A DNA stretch of 64,000 nucleotides from Eriocheir sinensis (taxonomy: Eukaryota > Arthropoda > Malacostraca > Decapoda > Varunidae), in assembly GCF_024679095.1 (NCBI RefSeq), contig NW_026111628.1, positions 381,540-445,539 on the forward strand, in the 5' to 3' direction. A model generated the notes under the pieces. It had not been told where the DNA came from and searched no databases. It saw nothing but the letters and a program-made list of their open reading frames with translations. Below, in pieces: positions 10,882 to 22,700 of this stretch. Numbering within the stretch: position 1 is the stretch's first letter; each line of letters opens with the position of its first letter. The translations under genes were made by a program, and so were the position numbers.

Positions 10882-12073
10882 GTTTTGGACCCTTCTTTTC
10901 TTGTTTTAAATCAACTCTTTTATCACTCATTAATTACTCAATAAAGGATCTCACCGTCTCGTATCCCTGGTAGCGTGATCCGGCTTAAGTTGTTATTGGA
11001 GACTGGTGTTCGGGGATAAACAAGGGAAAAAGAAAATATACATTTACTTAAAATTAAATGAAAGTAATTGCCTTACGCAATATTCTATGCTCAGACGATC
11101 ATAACACTGGCATATTCAGCAATGGATACAACATATGACAAACGACATGTCTTTAAACATAATACTACAATTTGTGCTCAGTTGTTGCCAATAATAATAA
11201 CACTCGTCATTCCACAAGCAGTGGTTTGTTTCTCTCTGCTTACATACAATATTTAAATACTCTCCTCACATCCTGATAACACATTCCTATAGTATAATCT
11301 ACTACAGTTTCACGGAAGCACCAAATTATACCACACCCAGTGGTTTCTACCTTTGCTTTACATCGCAAACAAATAATCACAATCCTGTCCCACTCACAAT
11401 CCTACAACACATCTCCTACATTATAATCTCCAGGACAAAACAATCGGTTTCCCTTAGATTCTCGAATTTCTACTCACGATTAAGATCACAACAGCCATTC
11501 TCAGCTGAGTCAGTAGCAAGTCTGCTTGAAGCGAGTGCAAGGCTCGGTCTACCCATATCACTGTTGCCTAGGTCACATTTTTCCTTGCTTGAGGCGGAAC
11601 TACATCTTTGACACGCCCTCATTTTCTACATAACCAGTAGCCAATACTTCCTGTCAACAACCATTGGCTCGCTCATTATGTTATATTGTTTACTTCTACT
11701 ATTTGTGATTTCACTCTTAAGACACTCCCACAGTGACTTCTCTTTTCAGTTATTCGCTTATAGCATTTCGTCACACCGCACGTGACATGTTAGAGTCCTC
11801 TTGAATGGTTATCCACACTTCCTGACCACGCCTACTGGGTATCTGTTTTCTGTATGTGGGTCTGGGTATTTCCCATAACCTCTCAGTAGTGTTAGTGCTT
11901 ATCAGATGTTTATAACTTTGTATATTTGACTAATTGCTTTCCTTCCCTCTCCAATCATATTTACAATTCTTGTCTCCATATCTCCACTCGGTATTTAACT
12001 CTGATTGGGGTCACTATTAATTAACTGTGCTGCTATGGTCGTCTTCTGTTTGTCCATATTCTGGGTCCCAACA
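10881..12073 (-). repeat. 5' LTR of the Gypsy element
   Basis: Homologous to 2270-3506 base for base, with scattered substitutions and small indels. It ends at 12073 where the match to the other LTR stops (shared motif CTGGGTCCCAACA). In element orientation it would hold promoter and polyadenylation signals. None was assigned individually. Confidence 0.9.
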
Positions 12074-12460
12074 ACTGGCCAGGCCTCGAAAAGGTCTCAG
12101 AGTTGGGTTAGACGTCTCAGAAAGTGGGAACGAATTGCTGGTTCCTCTCCTCCCTTGCCAGCTCTGCTCTGTGTGACTACGTCGGCAACGTTCTATGGGA
12201 CAAAACTTCGAGGACAATAGCTGAAAAGCGCCGGGTTGTGAAACTCTCTCTCGTGACGGAGGCTCAGGACAAGCGATTGGTCTTTGAGGCGTTTTCAAGA
12301 CCCTGTGGGAGCGAACTCCCAGTGTTGGAGGCATCTAACACAGCAGTATCTAATTTCCATGCACAATTTTTATCCAATTCAATTTATGGTCACACTTTAA
12401 GTTATTTCGAAAGCGCTTTCAATATTTGCCCAAACTGTTAACTCGCTTAAATTTCTAACA
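12074..12460 (+). other. Probable 5' UTR of LINE A
   Basis: Follows the Gypsy LTR and leads without a break into LINE A ORF1. No coding motif was seen. It is presumed to be the LINE 5' untranslated region plus any old flank. Confidence 0.4.
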
Positions 12461-13545
12461 ATGCCTTCGAACAATAAGTATGACGTCTGTCCCGGATGAT
12501 TTGCAGCTCAGTACTTCCAGCTGAGTAAAACTTGCCGTCTCTGCGTTCAAAGATTACAACCTCAGAAGGCTATGACTGAATGAAAAGTCAAACATAACGA
12601 TCTTGAAAAGAAATTCGAAGCCCTTCAGAATTTGTTGCAAGCAATGTGGCAGTGACTCCATCGATGGTGGAGAGGCCCTCCACCGAGACTGTGCCCTCTC
12701 CTGACGACCCTCCTGCTTCACGGGAGGACGCGTTACCTGCCTCACAGGTTGACTCCCAACCTGCCTCACAGGCTAACCCTCAGCCTGCCTCACAGGCTAA
12801 CCCCCAGCCTGCCTCACAGGCTAACCCCCAGCCTGCTTCACAGGCTAACTCCCAGCCTGCCTCACAGGACAACTTCCAGCCTGCCCCACTTAGCGCTTCT
12901 CTTCCTGCTGCACAGGATGTCGGGTTCGAACCTGTAAGGAATGGAGCCAAACCGAGGCAGGCAACCAAGGATTTACTGACCCCCACTACCTTCAATAGGT
13001 TCCAGGTGCTGGCAGACACCATGGAGGACGAGTTTGAGACTCGCCTAGTTGGGGACTCCATGGTGCGTGGCCAGCTGGTTGAGTTCTGTGGTCGTTCATC
13101 AAACGGCCGCAGAAAACGTTACTGCTATCCAGGTGCCAGACTGGACGACATCACCGCAGCGTGCGATGATGTCACAAGAAATGCCGATCGAAACACCCTC
13201 TTTGTCATTCACGCTGGGACAAGTGACGTAAAGACAACCCGTTCTGAGGAACTGCTTGAGAAATACCGCCGCATGATCAAGCAGTATAAATGTAAAACGG
13301 ATGCCAGTAACATCATAATCTCAGGAATCCTCCCGAGGGTCGGTGCCGAACCTAGCTTTTACAGTAAGGCCTTCAGCACAAACAACAGACTTCAGTCCCT
13401 TTGCTCACAAGAAAGCGTCCAGTTCGCTAACTTGTGGAACAGTTTTTACTACGATTCAGATTTGTTCCTTGGTGATGGCATCCACCTAAACCCTGTTGGA
13501 ACAGCCCGTTTCGGGAGGCTGCTCTGTGACCAAGTGGCTCTTTGA
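12461..13545 (+). pseudogene. LINE A ORF1, zinc-finger and SGNH/GDSL esterase-like protein
   Basis: From ATG 12461 the frame reads a CPG...TCRLC pattern typical of a zinc-binding head, but one Cys codon is TGA (12497) and two more TGA stops follow. A frameshift near 12644 leads into a 299-residue open frame. That frame has 8-residue QPASQANP repeats, then GDSMVRG (about 13049, block I Ser), IHAGTSDV (block III) and GDGIHLNPVG (block V Asp/His). These are the blocks of the esterase domain known from CR1/L2 ORF1 proteins. The usual Asn of the GxND block is Ser here. The ORF1 stop overlaps the ORF2 start at 13542-13545. Confidence 0.85.
12738..12888 (+). repeat. 24-bp in-frame repeat in LINE A ORF1
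   Basis: About six copies of CCTGCCTCACAGGCTAACCC plus four bases, translating to QPASQANP. It forms a Pro/Gln/Ala-rich linker between the zinc head and the esterase domain. It is probably a low-complexity spacer of variable copy number. Confidence 0.9.
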
Positions 13546-16405
13546 AAGCCAAAAAACGCGGAGGCGAGAACAGCAGCAGCTCCACCGTAAGGGAGCACTC
13601 AACCCGCGAAACCCCCGACTCGAATCACATTAAAGCTTGTTATGTAAACGCTCGCAGCCTGGGTAACAAATTTAAAGACTTAGAAGTCCTCGCAGCTACA
13701 AATCATTATCACATCATCGGAGTCACAGAATCTTGGATAGACACTTCAAATAGAGATTTCACTGCGGAATATAGATTACCGGGTTAAACCATCTTTAGTC
13801 ATGAAAGAGAGAACAGACAGGGTGGAAGCGTTATTTTTTATATCCAAAACTCTCTGCATCCAGTATCCGTGAAAACAGATATTATAACCAATGTAGACAC
13901 GGTCTTCATTGAAATTAAAAATAAATCTCATAAAATAATAATTGGATTTATCTACAGACCACCAAGGCAGACTCTTGATATCGACCATGCATTAAGTGAA
14001 TTATTATTAGAAACAAGTAGCAGTTGCGAGGCAGTAATTGTTGGGGACTTTAACTTGTCAGTGAAAAGATGGGGGGAGCCGTTGAACTGTCATACGGGGC
14101 TCGACCTGTACACAAATTTACTAGAAAATGATTTACATCAACACGTGAAAGAACCGACTCGGGAAAATAATATACTTGACCTTATCTTTTCAACGACAGC
14201 TGATCTAGTTAGCGAAATAAATGTTGGTCCAATTTTTAGTTCTAACGATCACCGAACAATCACATTCAGCATCAATATGAAAGAAAGTAAAGTAACTCCT
14301 AGTAAAGAAAAGGTGCCTGATTATCAGAGAGCGAATTTCGTAAGACTCCGATCAATTGTAAATAATTCTGACTGGACTGAAATCTCGGCGGAAACAGATT
14401 TTGATAAATCTTGGGGGGTCTTCACCACAATATTGAACAGTGCCATAAGCATATGCGTACCCTATCGTAACAGACGTTCAACTTTTTAAGAAGAAACCTA
14501 AATGGTGGAATAACGAAATTCAAAATAGCCTATCTCTTAAAAAACGCGTATACAGTAAATACATATCAACTCAGAGTGAGGCTGACAAACTAGAGTTGGA
14601 CAGAATTCGCCGTGAAACTAAGAAATTAATAAAACGAAGCAAGAAAAATCTTGAAGAATATATAGAGGAAACGAGTAAATCTAATCCTAAAGAATTTTTT
14701 TCCTGTGTAAATAATAAAAAGTCACTCACCTGTGGTATCGGACCGCTTGCTGATGATAATGGTAACCACACGAACGATGAAAATGAAATGGCTACAATCC
14801 TAAATAACTTTTTCGCATCCGTATTTACAGATTGTTTATCACCTCAACCGCCGGAGGTTAGAGGACCGAAAAGATGTTGAGTGGCGTGCTCATTGTAGAA
14901 AGTGACATTTTACGTACAGTTGAAAAAATAAAAGTAAGCAAAGCTCCTGGTCCAGACAAAATTACCCCTAGGGTCTTAAAAGAAATCAAACATCAAATTT
15001 GTAAACCGCTCTCCATCATATTCAATAAATCTTGAACAGCTGGAAAAGTTCCGTCGGATTGGAAACTAGCAAATGTCACACCAATTTTCAAAAAGGGGGA
15101 CAAGTCTCACCCAGGAAACTATCGACCAATTAGCCTGACATCGATTGTTTGTAAGTTAATGGAGACTATCATTCGCGACAATATGGTGAAATTCTTCGAA
15201 GAAAATAATATAATAAATAATTCGCAACATGGCTTCCGTAGTAAACGTTCTTATTTAACTTACTTACTTGATTTTTTTCATTATATTTTTGAGGTGTTCG
15301 ATGAAAGCAGATCAGCAGATATCGTATATCTGGATTTTCAAAAGGCATTTGATAAGGTTCCCCACCAACGATTGTTCAGCAAACTATTGGCGCACGGTAT
15401 CTCGGGTAACATTCACAATTGGCTTGTGGACTGGCTCTCTGAGCGGAAACAGAGAGTAGTTCTAAACGGTGTTACATCTAACTGGCTCGATGTCAGAAGC
15501 GGCGTATCTCAAGGAGCAGTGCTTGGCCCCATGCTCTACTTAATTTATGTTAATGATATCGATGATGGGCTCACTTGCAAAGTATCAAAATTTGCTGATG
15601 ACACAAAAATTGATAGTAAAGTAACTGCGACACTCGACGAAGAAGCTTTACAATCAGATCTAGATCGACTTGCACGATGGGCCAATCAATGGCAAATGAA
15701 ATTTAACATTGACAAATGTAAAGTGTTGCACATCGGAAAAAATAACAATCGCGTTCGGTACGTAATGAATGGCCAACAATTTTATACAGTAAGTATCTTG
15801 GAATCACTATATCAAGCGATTTAAAGCCCGGTCAGCATTGTTCAGCGGCAGTTAAAACTGCAAACAAATTGGTTGGCTTCATCGGACGAGTCTTCAATAA
15901 TAAATAGGAAAAAGTAATATTAAAACTGTATAATTCGTTGGCTCGACCCCGTCTAGAGTACTGTGTACAGTTTTGGTCTCTCTATTACAAAAAAGACAGA
16001 GAAAAGTTGGAACGGTTTCAACGAAGAGTAACAAAGATGATTCCTAGGTTGAGAAATTTATCATATGAAGAAAGGTTTAAAGAAGTAAATTTATTCAGCC
16101 TATCAAAACGAAGAATGCGAGGCGATCTAATAGAAATGTTTAAAAGGTTTAAAGGATTCAGTGACATTAATGCGGAAGATTACTTTACAATTGATCGATC
16201 AAATAGAACAAGAAGAAATCACAATTTGAAGATAAGTGGTAAAAGATTATCGTCGCACGAAGCTAAATACTTCTTGAATCGAGTTGCTAATATTTGGAAC
16301 TATCTACCCTGTGATGTCGTTGATAGTACAGTTACGGCCTTCAATAATAGATTAGACAAGTATTTTGAATCCAACCAGCAAGTAAGACATTACTCATTGT
16401 CATAA
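13542..16405 (+). pseudogene. LINE A ORF2, APE endonuclease and reverse transcriptase
   Basis: The endonuclease spans about 13630-14300: YVNARSLGNK, GVTESWID, FIYRPPRQ, VGDFNLS and FSSNDHRTI. One TAA stop occurs at 13785. The linker shifts frame near 14485 (T-run) and 14875. The reverse transcriptase follows: SKAPGPDKITPRVLKE, ANVTPIFKKGD, NYRPISLTS, VYLDFQKAFDKVPHQRL, GVSQGAVLGPMLY and KFADDTKI with the catalytic DD intact (about 15590). A TGA stop lies near 15033. A deletion of about 13 bases near 15798 shifts the frame into the C-terminal RRVTKMIPRLRN region. A TAG occurs near 15905. All lesions look neutral, so the copy is decaying. Confidence 0.9.
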
Positions 16406-16713
16406 TAACGTTAAGTTCTTTCGAATACTGGTGTCCATGTCCGTTTTTATCGCTCGCTTTGTGGTAGCAGTAACGGTAGTTCTTTCCTCTTACCAACATA
16501 ATTTCCATGCAGTTTTTCCATGCTGAATGGTTCTTTTTCCTTTCCTGCCAGCTTTGGCTGGAGGGATTGGGGGGTGGGGAGGAGCCCTCGCCTTTGCTGT
16601 CCTTCATCTTCCACCTTTGATTAGATAGTTAGTGTAGCTTGTCATAAACAGCCTCGCAAAGATCAGCAGGTCTGCTGTTGTTTGTTCTTCCTTTGTGTGT
16701 CTTTGTGTTCCTA
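16406..16713 (+). other. 3' UTR of LINE A
   Basis: The same 300-base tail, with CAGCTTTGGCTGGAGGGA and TAGATAGTTAGTGTAGCTTG motifs and a terminal TTTGTGTTCC repeat, follows LINE A copies at 19816-20130 and 52876-53070. This defines the family's conserved 3' end. Confidence 0.85.
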
Positions 16714-17096
16714 CTAATAGTCTTCTACCTCTTAATTTCCGGCGCCATGTTTCCTCTCTTTCTATATTCTATCGATATTTTCACGCTGACTGCTCTTCTG
16801 AACTTCCTAACTGCATGCCTCCCCCACTCCCGCGGCCCCGCTGCACGAGACTTTCTACTCATGCTCATCCCTATACCGTCCAAACACCTTATGCAAGAGT
16901 TAACCACCATCTTCACTCTTTTATCCCTCACGCTGGTAAACTCTGGAACAATCTTCCTTCATCTGTATATCCTCCCGAAACTGACCTCTCTTTCGGCCAC
17001 CTGTTTGGATTTTGGGGGGGAGCGGCGAGTAGCGGGCTTTTTTTTTTTTATTATTGTTTCCTTTTTTTGTCCACTTGAGCTGTCTCTTTTTTTGTA
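16714..17096 (+). mobile_element. LINE C 3' fragment
   Basis: Plus-strand C-terminal coding plus UTR of LINE C. A frame with RRHVSSLSIFYRYFHADCSS and HSFIPHAGKLWNNLPSSVY matches the C-terminal ends of the minus-strand LINE C copies at 50705 and 54403. The UTR segment with AGCGGGCTTTTTTT and TATTATTGTTTCC also matches. It abuts the LINE A tail on the left and (TA)n on the right. Confidence 0.85.
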
Positions 17097-18521
<1,425 letters not shown>

Positions 18522-18569
18522 GGGGAGGGGGGTGCAAAATCATACTCCGCCCCGGGTACCAAATACTCT

Positions 18570-18790
18570 AGGAACGCCTCTGCCGCTCACCTCTGGCGAG
18601 GTGGCCTTTTAGCTCATCGGTGGCTGGGTCGGTATGCTGCCTTGACTTATCCTCAGAAGGCACTCGCCTGCGCCAGAACGGGCTGGGCCGACCATCAGGC
18701 CCCACCTGGAAGAAGCCTTGGGCCGACCATCAGGCCCCACCGGGAAGATGCCTACCGGCGCAATAGGCAACAACGTAAAAAAAAAAAAAT
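18570..18790 (+). mobile_element. SINE copy, plus strand
   Basis: The 3' half from CACTCGCCTGCGCCAGAACG onward (GGGCCGACCATCAGGCCCCA, then CCTACCGGCGCAATAGG and an A-run) matches the reverse complement of 18881-19100. The A-run at 18777-18790 is the SINE tail. The 5' half (GTGGCTGGGTCGGTATGCTG) may be a tRNA-like head but differs from that of the other copy. Confidence 0.65.
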
Positions 18791-20130
18791 TAACGTTGAC
18801 AAATGTAAAGTGTTTTACATCGGAAAAAATAACAATCGCGTTCGGTACGTAATGAATGCCAAATAACTTTCTGCAGTAAGTTTTTTTTATTTTTTTATTA
18901 TTTTTTTTACGTCGCGGCCTATAGCGCCGGTAGGCTTTTTCCCGGTGGGGCCTGATGATCGGTCCAAGGCTTCTTCCCGGTGGGTCCTGATGGTCGGCCC
19001 AGCCCGTTCTGGCGCAGGCGAGTGTTTATAGTGGCGCCATCTTGCATTGGCTCATGCTGCCCTCCCGGAGCTCATCTTTAATCCTAATCCTTTAAGCCAC
19101 TCGGCGGCGGCTGAAAAATCCCAGCTTGGTGGCACCGGGCGGGGATTGAACTCGCGTCCTCCTGAACGCGGTGGTGTTGCTCTGTCGATTCAGCCACCGC
19201 CTCCCCTTAGAAAAGGATCTTGGAATCACTATATCAAGCGATTTAAAGCCCGGTCAGCATTGTTCAGAGGTAGTTAAAACTGCAAACAAATTGGTTGGCT
19301 TCATCGGACGAGTCTTTAATAATAAATCGGAAAAAAGTAATATTAAAACTGTATAATTCATTGGTTCGACCCAGTTTTGGTCTCCCTACTACAGAAAAGA
19401 CATAGAAAAGTAGGAACGGGCTCAACGAAGAGTAACAAAGATGATTCCTAGGTTGAGATATTTATCATATAAACAAAGGTTTAAAGAAGTAAATTTATTC
19501 AGCCTATCAAAACGAAGAATACGAGGCGATCTAATAGAAGTTTTTATAATGTTTAATGGATTCAGTGATATTAATGCGGAAGATTACTTCACAACTGATC
19601 GATCAAATAGAACAAGAAGAAATCACAATTTGAAGATAAGTGGTAAAAGATTCTCGTCGCACGAAGCTAAACACTTCTTCTTCAATCGAGTTGTTAATGT
19701 TTGGAACTCTCTACCTTGTGATGTCGTTGATAGTACAACAGTTACGGCCTTCAAGAATAGATTAGACAAGTGTTTTGAATCCAACCAGCAACTAAGATAT
19801 TACTCATTGTCGTAATAACGTCAAGTTCTTTCGAATACTGGTGTCCTTGTCCGCTTTTATCGCCCGGTTAGTGGTAGCAGTAATGGTAGTTCTTTCCTCT
19901 TTCCTACATAATTTCCATGCAGTTTTTCCATGCTGCATGGTTCTTTTTCCTTTCCTGCCAGCTTTGGCTGGAGGGATGGGGGGGTAGGGAGGAGCCTTCG
20001 CCTTTTCTGTCCTTCATCTTCCACTTTTGATTAGATAGTTAGTGTAGCTTGTCACAAATAGCCTCGTAAGGACCAGCAGGTCTGCTGTTGTTTGTTCTTC
20101 CTTTGTGTTTTTTGTGTTCCTTTGTGTTCC
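18791..20130 (+). mobile_element. LINE A copy 2, 3' part, split by a SINE
   Basis: 18791-18880 matches LINE A at about 15705-15800. After a SINE at 18881-19206 the LINE resumes (AAAAGGATCTTGGAATCACT) and continues through the C-terminal ORF2 frame 19441-19815 (MIPRLRYLSYKQRFKEVNLF ... NSLPCDVVDST), then the conserved 3' UTR to about 20130. It keeps 13 or so bases near the join that the full-length copy lacks at 15798. Several frameshifts are present. Confidence 0.9.
18881..19206 (-). mobile_element. tRNA-derived SINE inserted in LINE A copy 2
   Basis: On the minus strand it starts near 19205 with a box A-like GTGGCTGAATCGACAGAGCA. A box B-like GAGTTCAATCCCCG follows at about 19153-19140, then a body containing CGCCTGCGCCAGAACGGG and two GACCATCAGG repeats, and a poly(A) tail (T-run at 18881-18910 on the plus strand). 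LINE A continues on both sides, so this is a clean insertion. Confidence 0.85.
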
Positions 20131-22040
20131 TCCCAGGCTTCCTCTCTCTTTCTAGCTGCCTCGCATCATTTGTTAAACCACTCCTTTTTACCAACATCCC
20201 TTTTGGTCACCTTAGGGACATAACTTTTCTCGGCTTCTTTGTACAACTTTAAAAAACTCCTCCCACTTGTCTTGGGTACTTTTGGCTTTGTACAGCCCAC
20301 TCCAATTTGCATTTTCAAAAAAAATTATCATATTAACAAAGTCTGCCTTAGAGTAGTTACTTCTCCCTATTTTGTGATCCTCTTTTCGGTCAATCGTTCT
20401 CTTTTTTTTACTTCAAATTCCACAATCGCATGGTCACTCTTTGCTATTTTTGCAATCTATTTTAATATTTTCTATTACTTCCGGTTTCTTGCTAAAAACC
20501 AGGTCTAATCTTGTTACCTCTCCTTCTTTCCCGAATCTAGTATGTTCCTTAATCCATTGCGTCAGCACATGTCACATTGCCATTTGCAGGAGTCTTCCTC
20601 CCCACGACTCTTCAGTTCCCGGGGTCTGCCAGTCCTCCCATTCTACTTCTTTGCAATTAAAATCACCCATTAAGATTATTATCTTACCATCTCTCAACAT
20701 TCCATCCAGGCAACTCACTGTGTCTTGTATCATTAGTTCATATTCTCGGGCCTTCCATGCGTTGGTTCTTGGTGGCACATACCCTACTACATACTGCCTC
20801 CTTCTTCCTTCACCACCTACAATTTTCACTTTCAGTACCTCTGCCAAACCTTCACCCTCAATCACCTCTTCCACCCTAATGCCTTTCCTTACCATCATCA
20901 TCACACCTCCTCCCTGTTTTCTCTTTCTGTCTCTTCTCCATATATTGTATGCACCTTCTCCAATCCCCACCACCTCAACTGAGTCACACAACTTAGTTTA
21001 TGTCAGCCCCACAATATCAGGTTCTCTGTCTCTCAAATAGTCATTAAACTCTATCCATGATGACCCTATACCATTGATATTCGTATAAGACACTTTCCAT
21101 CCTTCCTCCTTTCCTGTTAGACTTTTTTTTCTCCTTCCTCTCGTCACCATGAACCACTTCCTCACTTTCATATCCATTACTCTCCAAAAAAACTTACTTC
21201 TTTTCTTCTTCCGATCTCTTCTCATATAAATCATGAACCTCACCTCTTAGTTCATTCAACTTGTCTCTCGCTTGTTCATTCAGATCTTTCCTCAGCCACA
21301 TCATTTTGGTGTCTTCTTCTCCCGCTAGCTTCCAAGCTCCTTTCACCAGGTCACTTCCCTCTTCGTGTACCCTCCGTACGATCTTCTTCACTACATCTTT
21401 CAAGATGTTTTCCCTCTCCGATTAGTTTTGGGTCTTCTCCTCCTTTACACCGAACACAGTGGCACTCTTCTTTTTTTCCACCGTGCCTCTTACCAGTGCC
21501 TCATTTTCTTTGATTACTTTCACCACCTTCTCAGCCATCCTCTCCTCCAATTGCTCTTCCACAATCTCCTTTAAGTTCTGTACACTTTCCCTCTGCACCA
21601 TCTCACCATCTTTGTCAACTTTCTGTTCCAAATTCTTGACTCTTTGCTCCACTTCCACTTTTTCTTCACTTCGCTTTTCCTCCCAATTATTCCGCTCCTT
21701 AATCATCTTTTCCACCGAATCCACGCTTTCTTTTATCCCTTCCGAGCATTTTGTTATCTGAATTTTAAGCTCTACCACTTCTGCCTGTAGATCTCTTGTC
21801 CTCCTCTCTCTCCCTCAATTCACTCACCATCTTCATCACCACTTCAAAATCACTCTTCAACCCTTTCATTCTTCTCTGCAGTAATCGATTTTGCAATTCA
21901 CTGTTCTTTTCCTCAAAACCCGAGAAATCCGCTACCAGCTGTTGTTTACGTGATGGCGGCGTAAACAGATCTATCTCGGGCTCGGTACGGTTCTCCATTT
22001 TTCTTCTTTCGAGTTCCACTATATGACACTTTCTCCTCCT
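20131..22040 (-). mobile_element. LINE F 5' part: coiled-coil ORF1 and endonuclease
   Basis: Minus-strand pieces in order are 22019-21765, 21778-21422 and 21403-21194, Lys/Glu-rich and heptad-like (ORF1-type coiled coil). They are followed by an endonuclease with SYTNINGIGSSWIEFNDYL and PDIVGLT (near 21100-21000), GGGVMMMVRKG, YVPPRTNAW, MGDFNCKEVEWEDW (near 20660) and RLDLVFSKKPEVI. A readable SDHAIVEFE lies past a stop near 20420. No reverse transcriptase follows. The fragment ends where LINE A copy 2's tail begins. It belongs to a different LINE family from A-D and G; the clade is not assigned. Confidence 0.75.
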
Positions 22041-22109
22041 CCCCTCTTCCCAACCTCTTTCTGGGACTAGCGTCAGTAATACCCCCGTATGCCAAATGTT
22101 TTATGTAGA

Positions 22110-22340
22110 ATAGGCAAACACCAAAAAGCTAGAACGTCAAAAGTCACAAAGTCAAAATGTTAAAAAAAAATTAAAATCCCTCGGGGCTCCGTCCTCCCGC
22201 GTCCTCCCAGCGCCAGCAGGGTAAAATAGGTAAAACGTTAGAAGTTAAAAAGCTAAAAAGCTAAAAAAGTAAAAGCTTAAAAAAATAAAATCTCCCGGAG
22301 CTCGGTCACTCGCGTCTACACAGGTCGGCAGCCGACCGAC
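22110..22340. repeat. Imperfect tandem duplication
   Basis: Two related segments, each an AAAAGTTAAAA-type A-rich run followed by a CTCCCGG(A/G)GCTC / CCTCGGGGCTCCGTC core and a CGCGTC end, about 110 bases apart. The origin is unknown. It may be the 5' UTR of LINE F. Confidence 0.5.
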
Positions 22341-22360
22341 GTGTGTGTGTGTGTGTGTGT

Positions 22361-22403
<43 letters not shown>

Positions 22404-22410
22404 TAATAAG
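22341..22410. repeat. (GT)n then (TAA)n microsatellites
   Basis: Eleven GT units followed directly by about 15 TAA units. Confidence 0.97.
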
Positions 22411-22601
22411 TTTATTAATGTATGGCAGCCGTTAGGCTGAAAATTTACAAATAAAAAATACAATAAACTAATAGTAAATAGGCTACACTAGAGGGAGGGA
22501 GAGGGTGGGGGTGGTTTGGGAGAGCTAAAAATAGAGACATAAGGGAGAGGGAGGGTGGTGTGCGTGTGGGGGTGGGGTGGGGGGGGGTTCTTTTTCTTTA
22601 C

Positions 22602-22604
<3 letters not shown>

Positions 22605-22698
<94 letters not shown>
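22605..22698. repeat. (TC)n microsatellite
   Basis: About 47 TC units. Poly-Leu/Ser frames here are artefacts. Confidence 0.98.

Positions 22699-22700
<2 letters not shown>

Larger units (their letters stand above)
2270..12073 (-). mobile_element. Gypsy-type LTR retrotransposon with env-like gene, degenerate
   Basis: A 9.8-kb element is read on the minus strand. The LTRs at 10881-12073 (5') and 2270-3506 (3') are collinear and nearly identical by eye. Inside, in element order, are a primer-binding site, no recognisable gag, a protease remnant, reverse transcriptase, RNase H, integrase, and an envelope-like gene next to the polypurine tract. This order is that of Ty3/Gypsy elements of the errantivirus type. 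All genes carry frameshifts or active-site changes, so the copy is dead. Three minisatellites (44, 49 and 51 bp) have arisen inside it. No convincing target-site duplication was found at the outer ends. Confidence 0.9.
12461..16713 (+). mobile_element. LINE A, CR1-like non-LTR retrotransposon, near full length
   Basis: A plus-strand element with ORF1 (zinc-finger-like N-terminus, repeats, esterase-like domain), ORF2 (APE endonuclease and reverse transcriptase) and a 3' UTR ending in TTTGTGTTCC-type repeats. The esterase ORF1 and the ADDTK reverse transcriptase match the CR1/L2 group. Further 3' ends of this family are at 18791-20130 and 52876-53070. The copy has at least three stop codons and four frameshifts and is not autonomous now. 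Confidence 0.9.

Noticed and set aside
12017..12334. Minus-strand 105-codon frame across the Gypsy LTR edge as a gene
   Set aside because: It is LTR sequence joined to flank by chance and has no domain.
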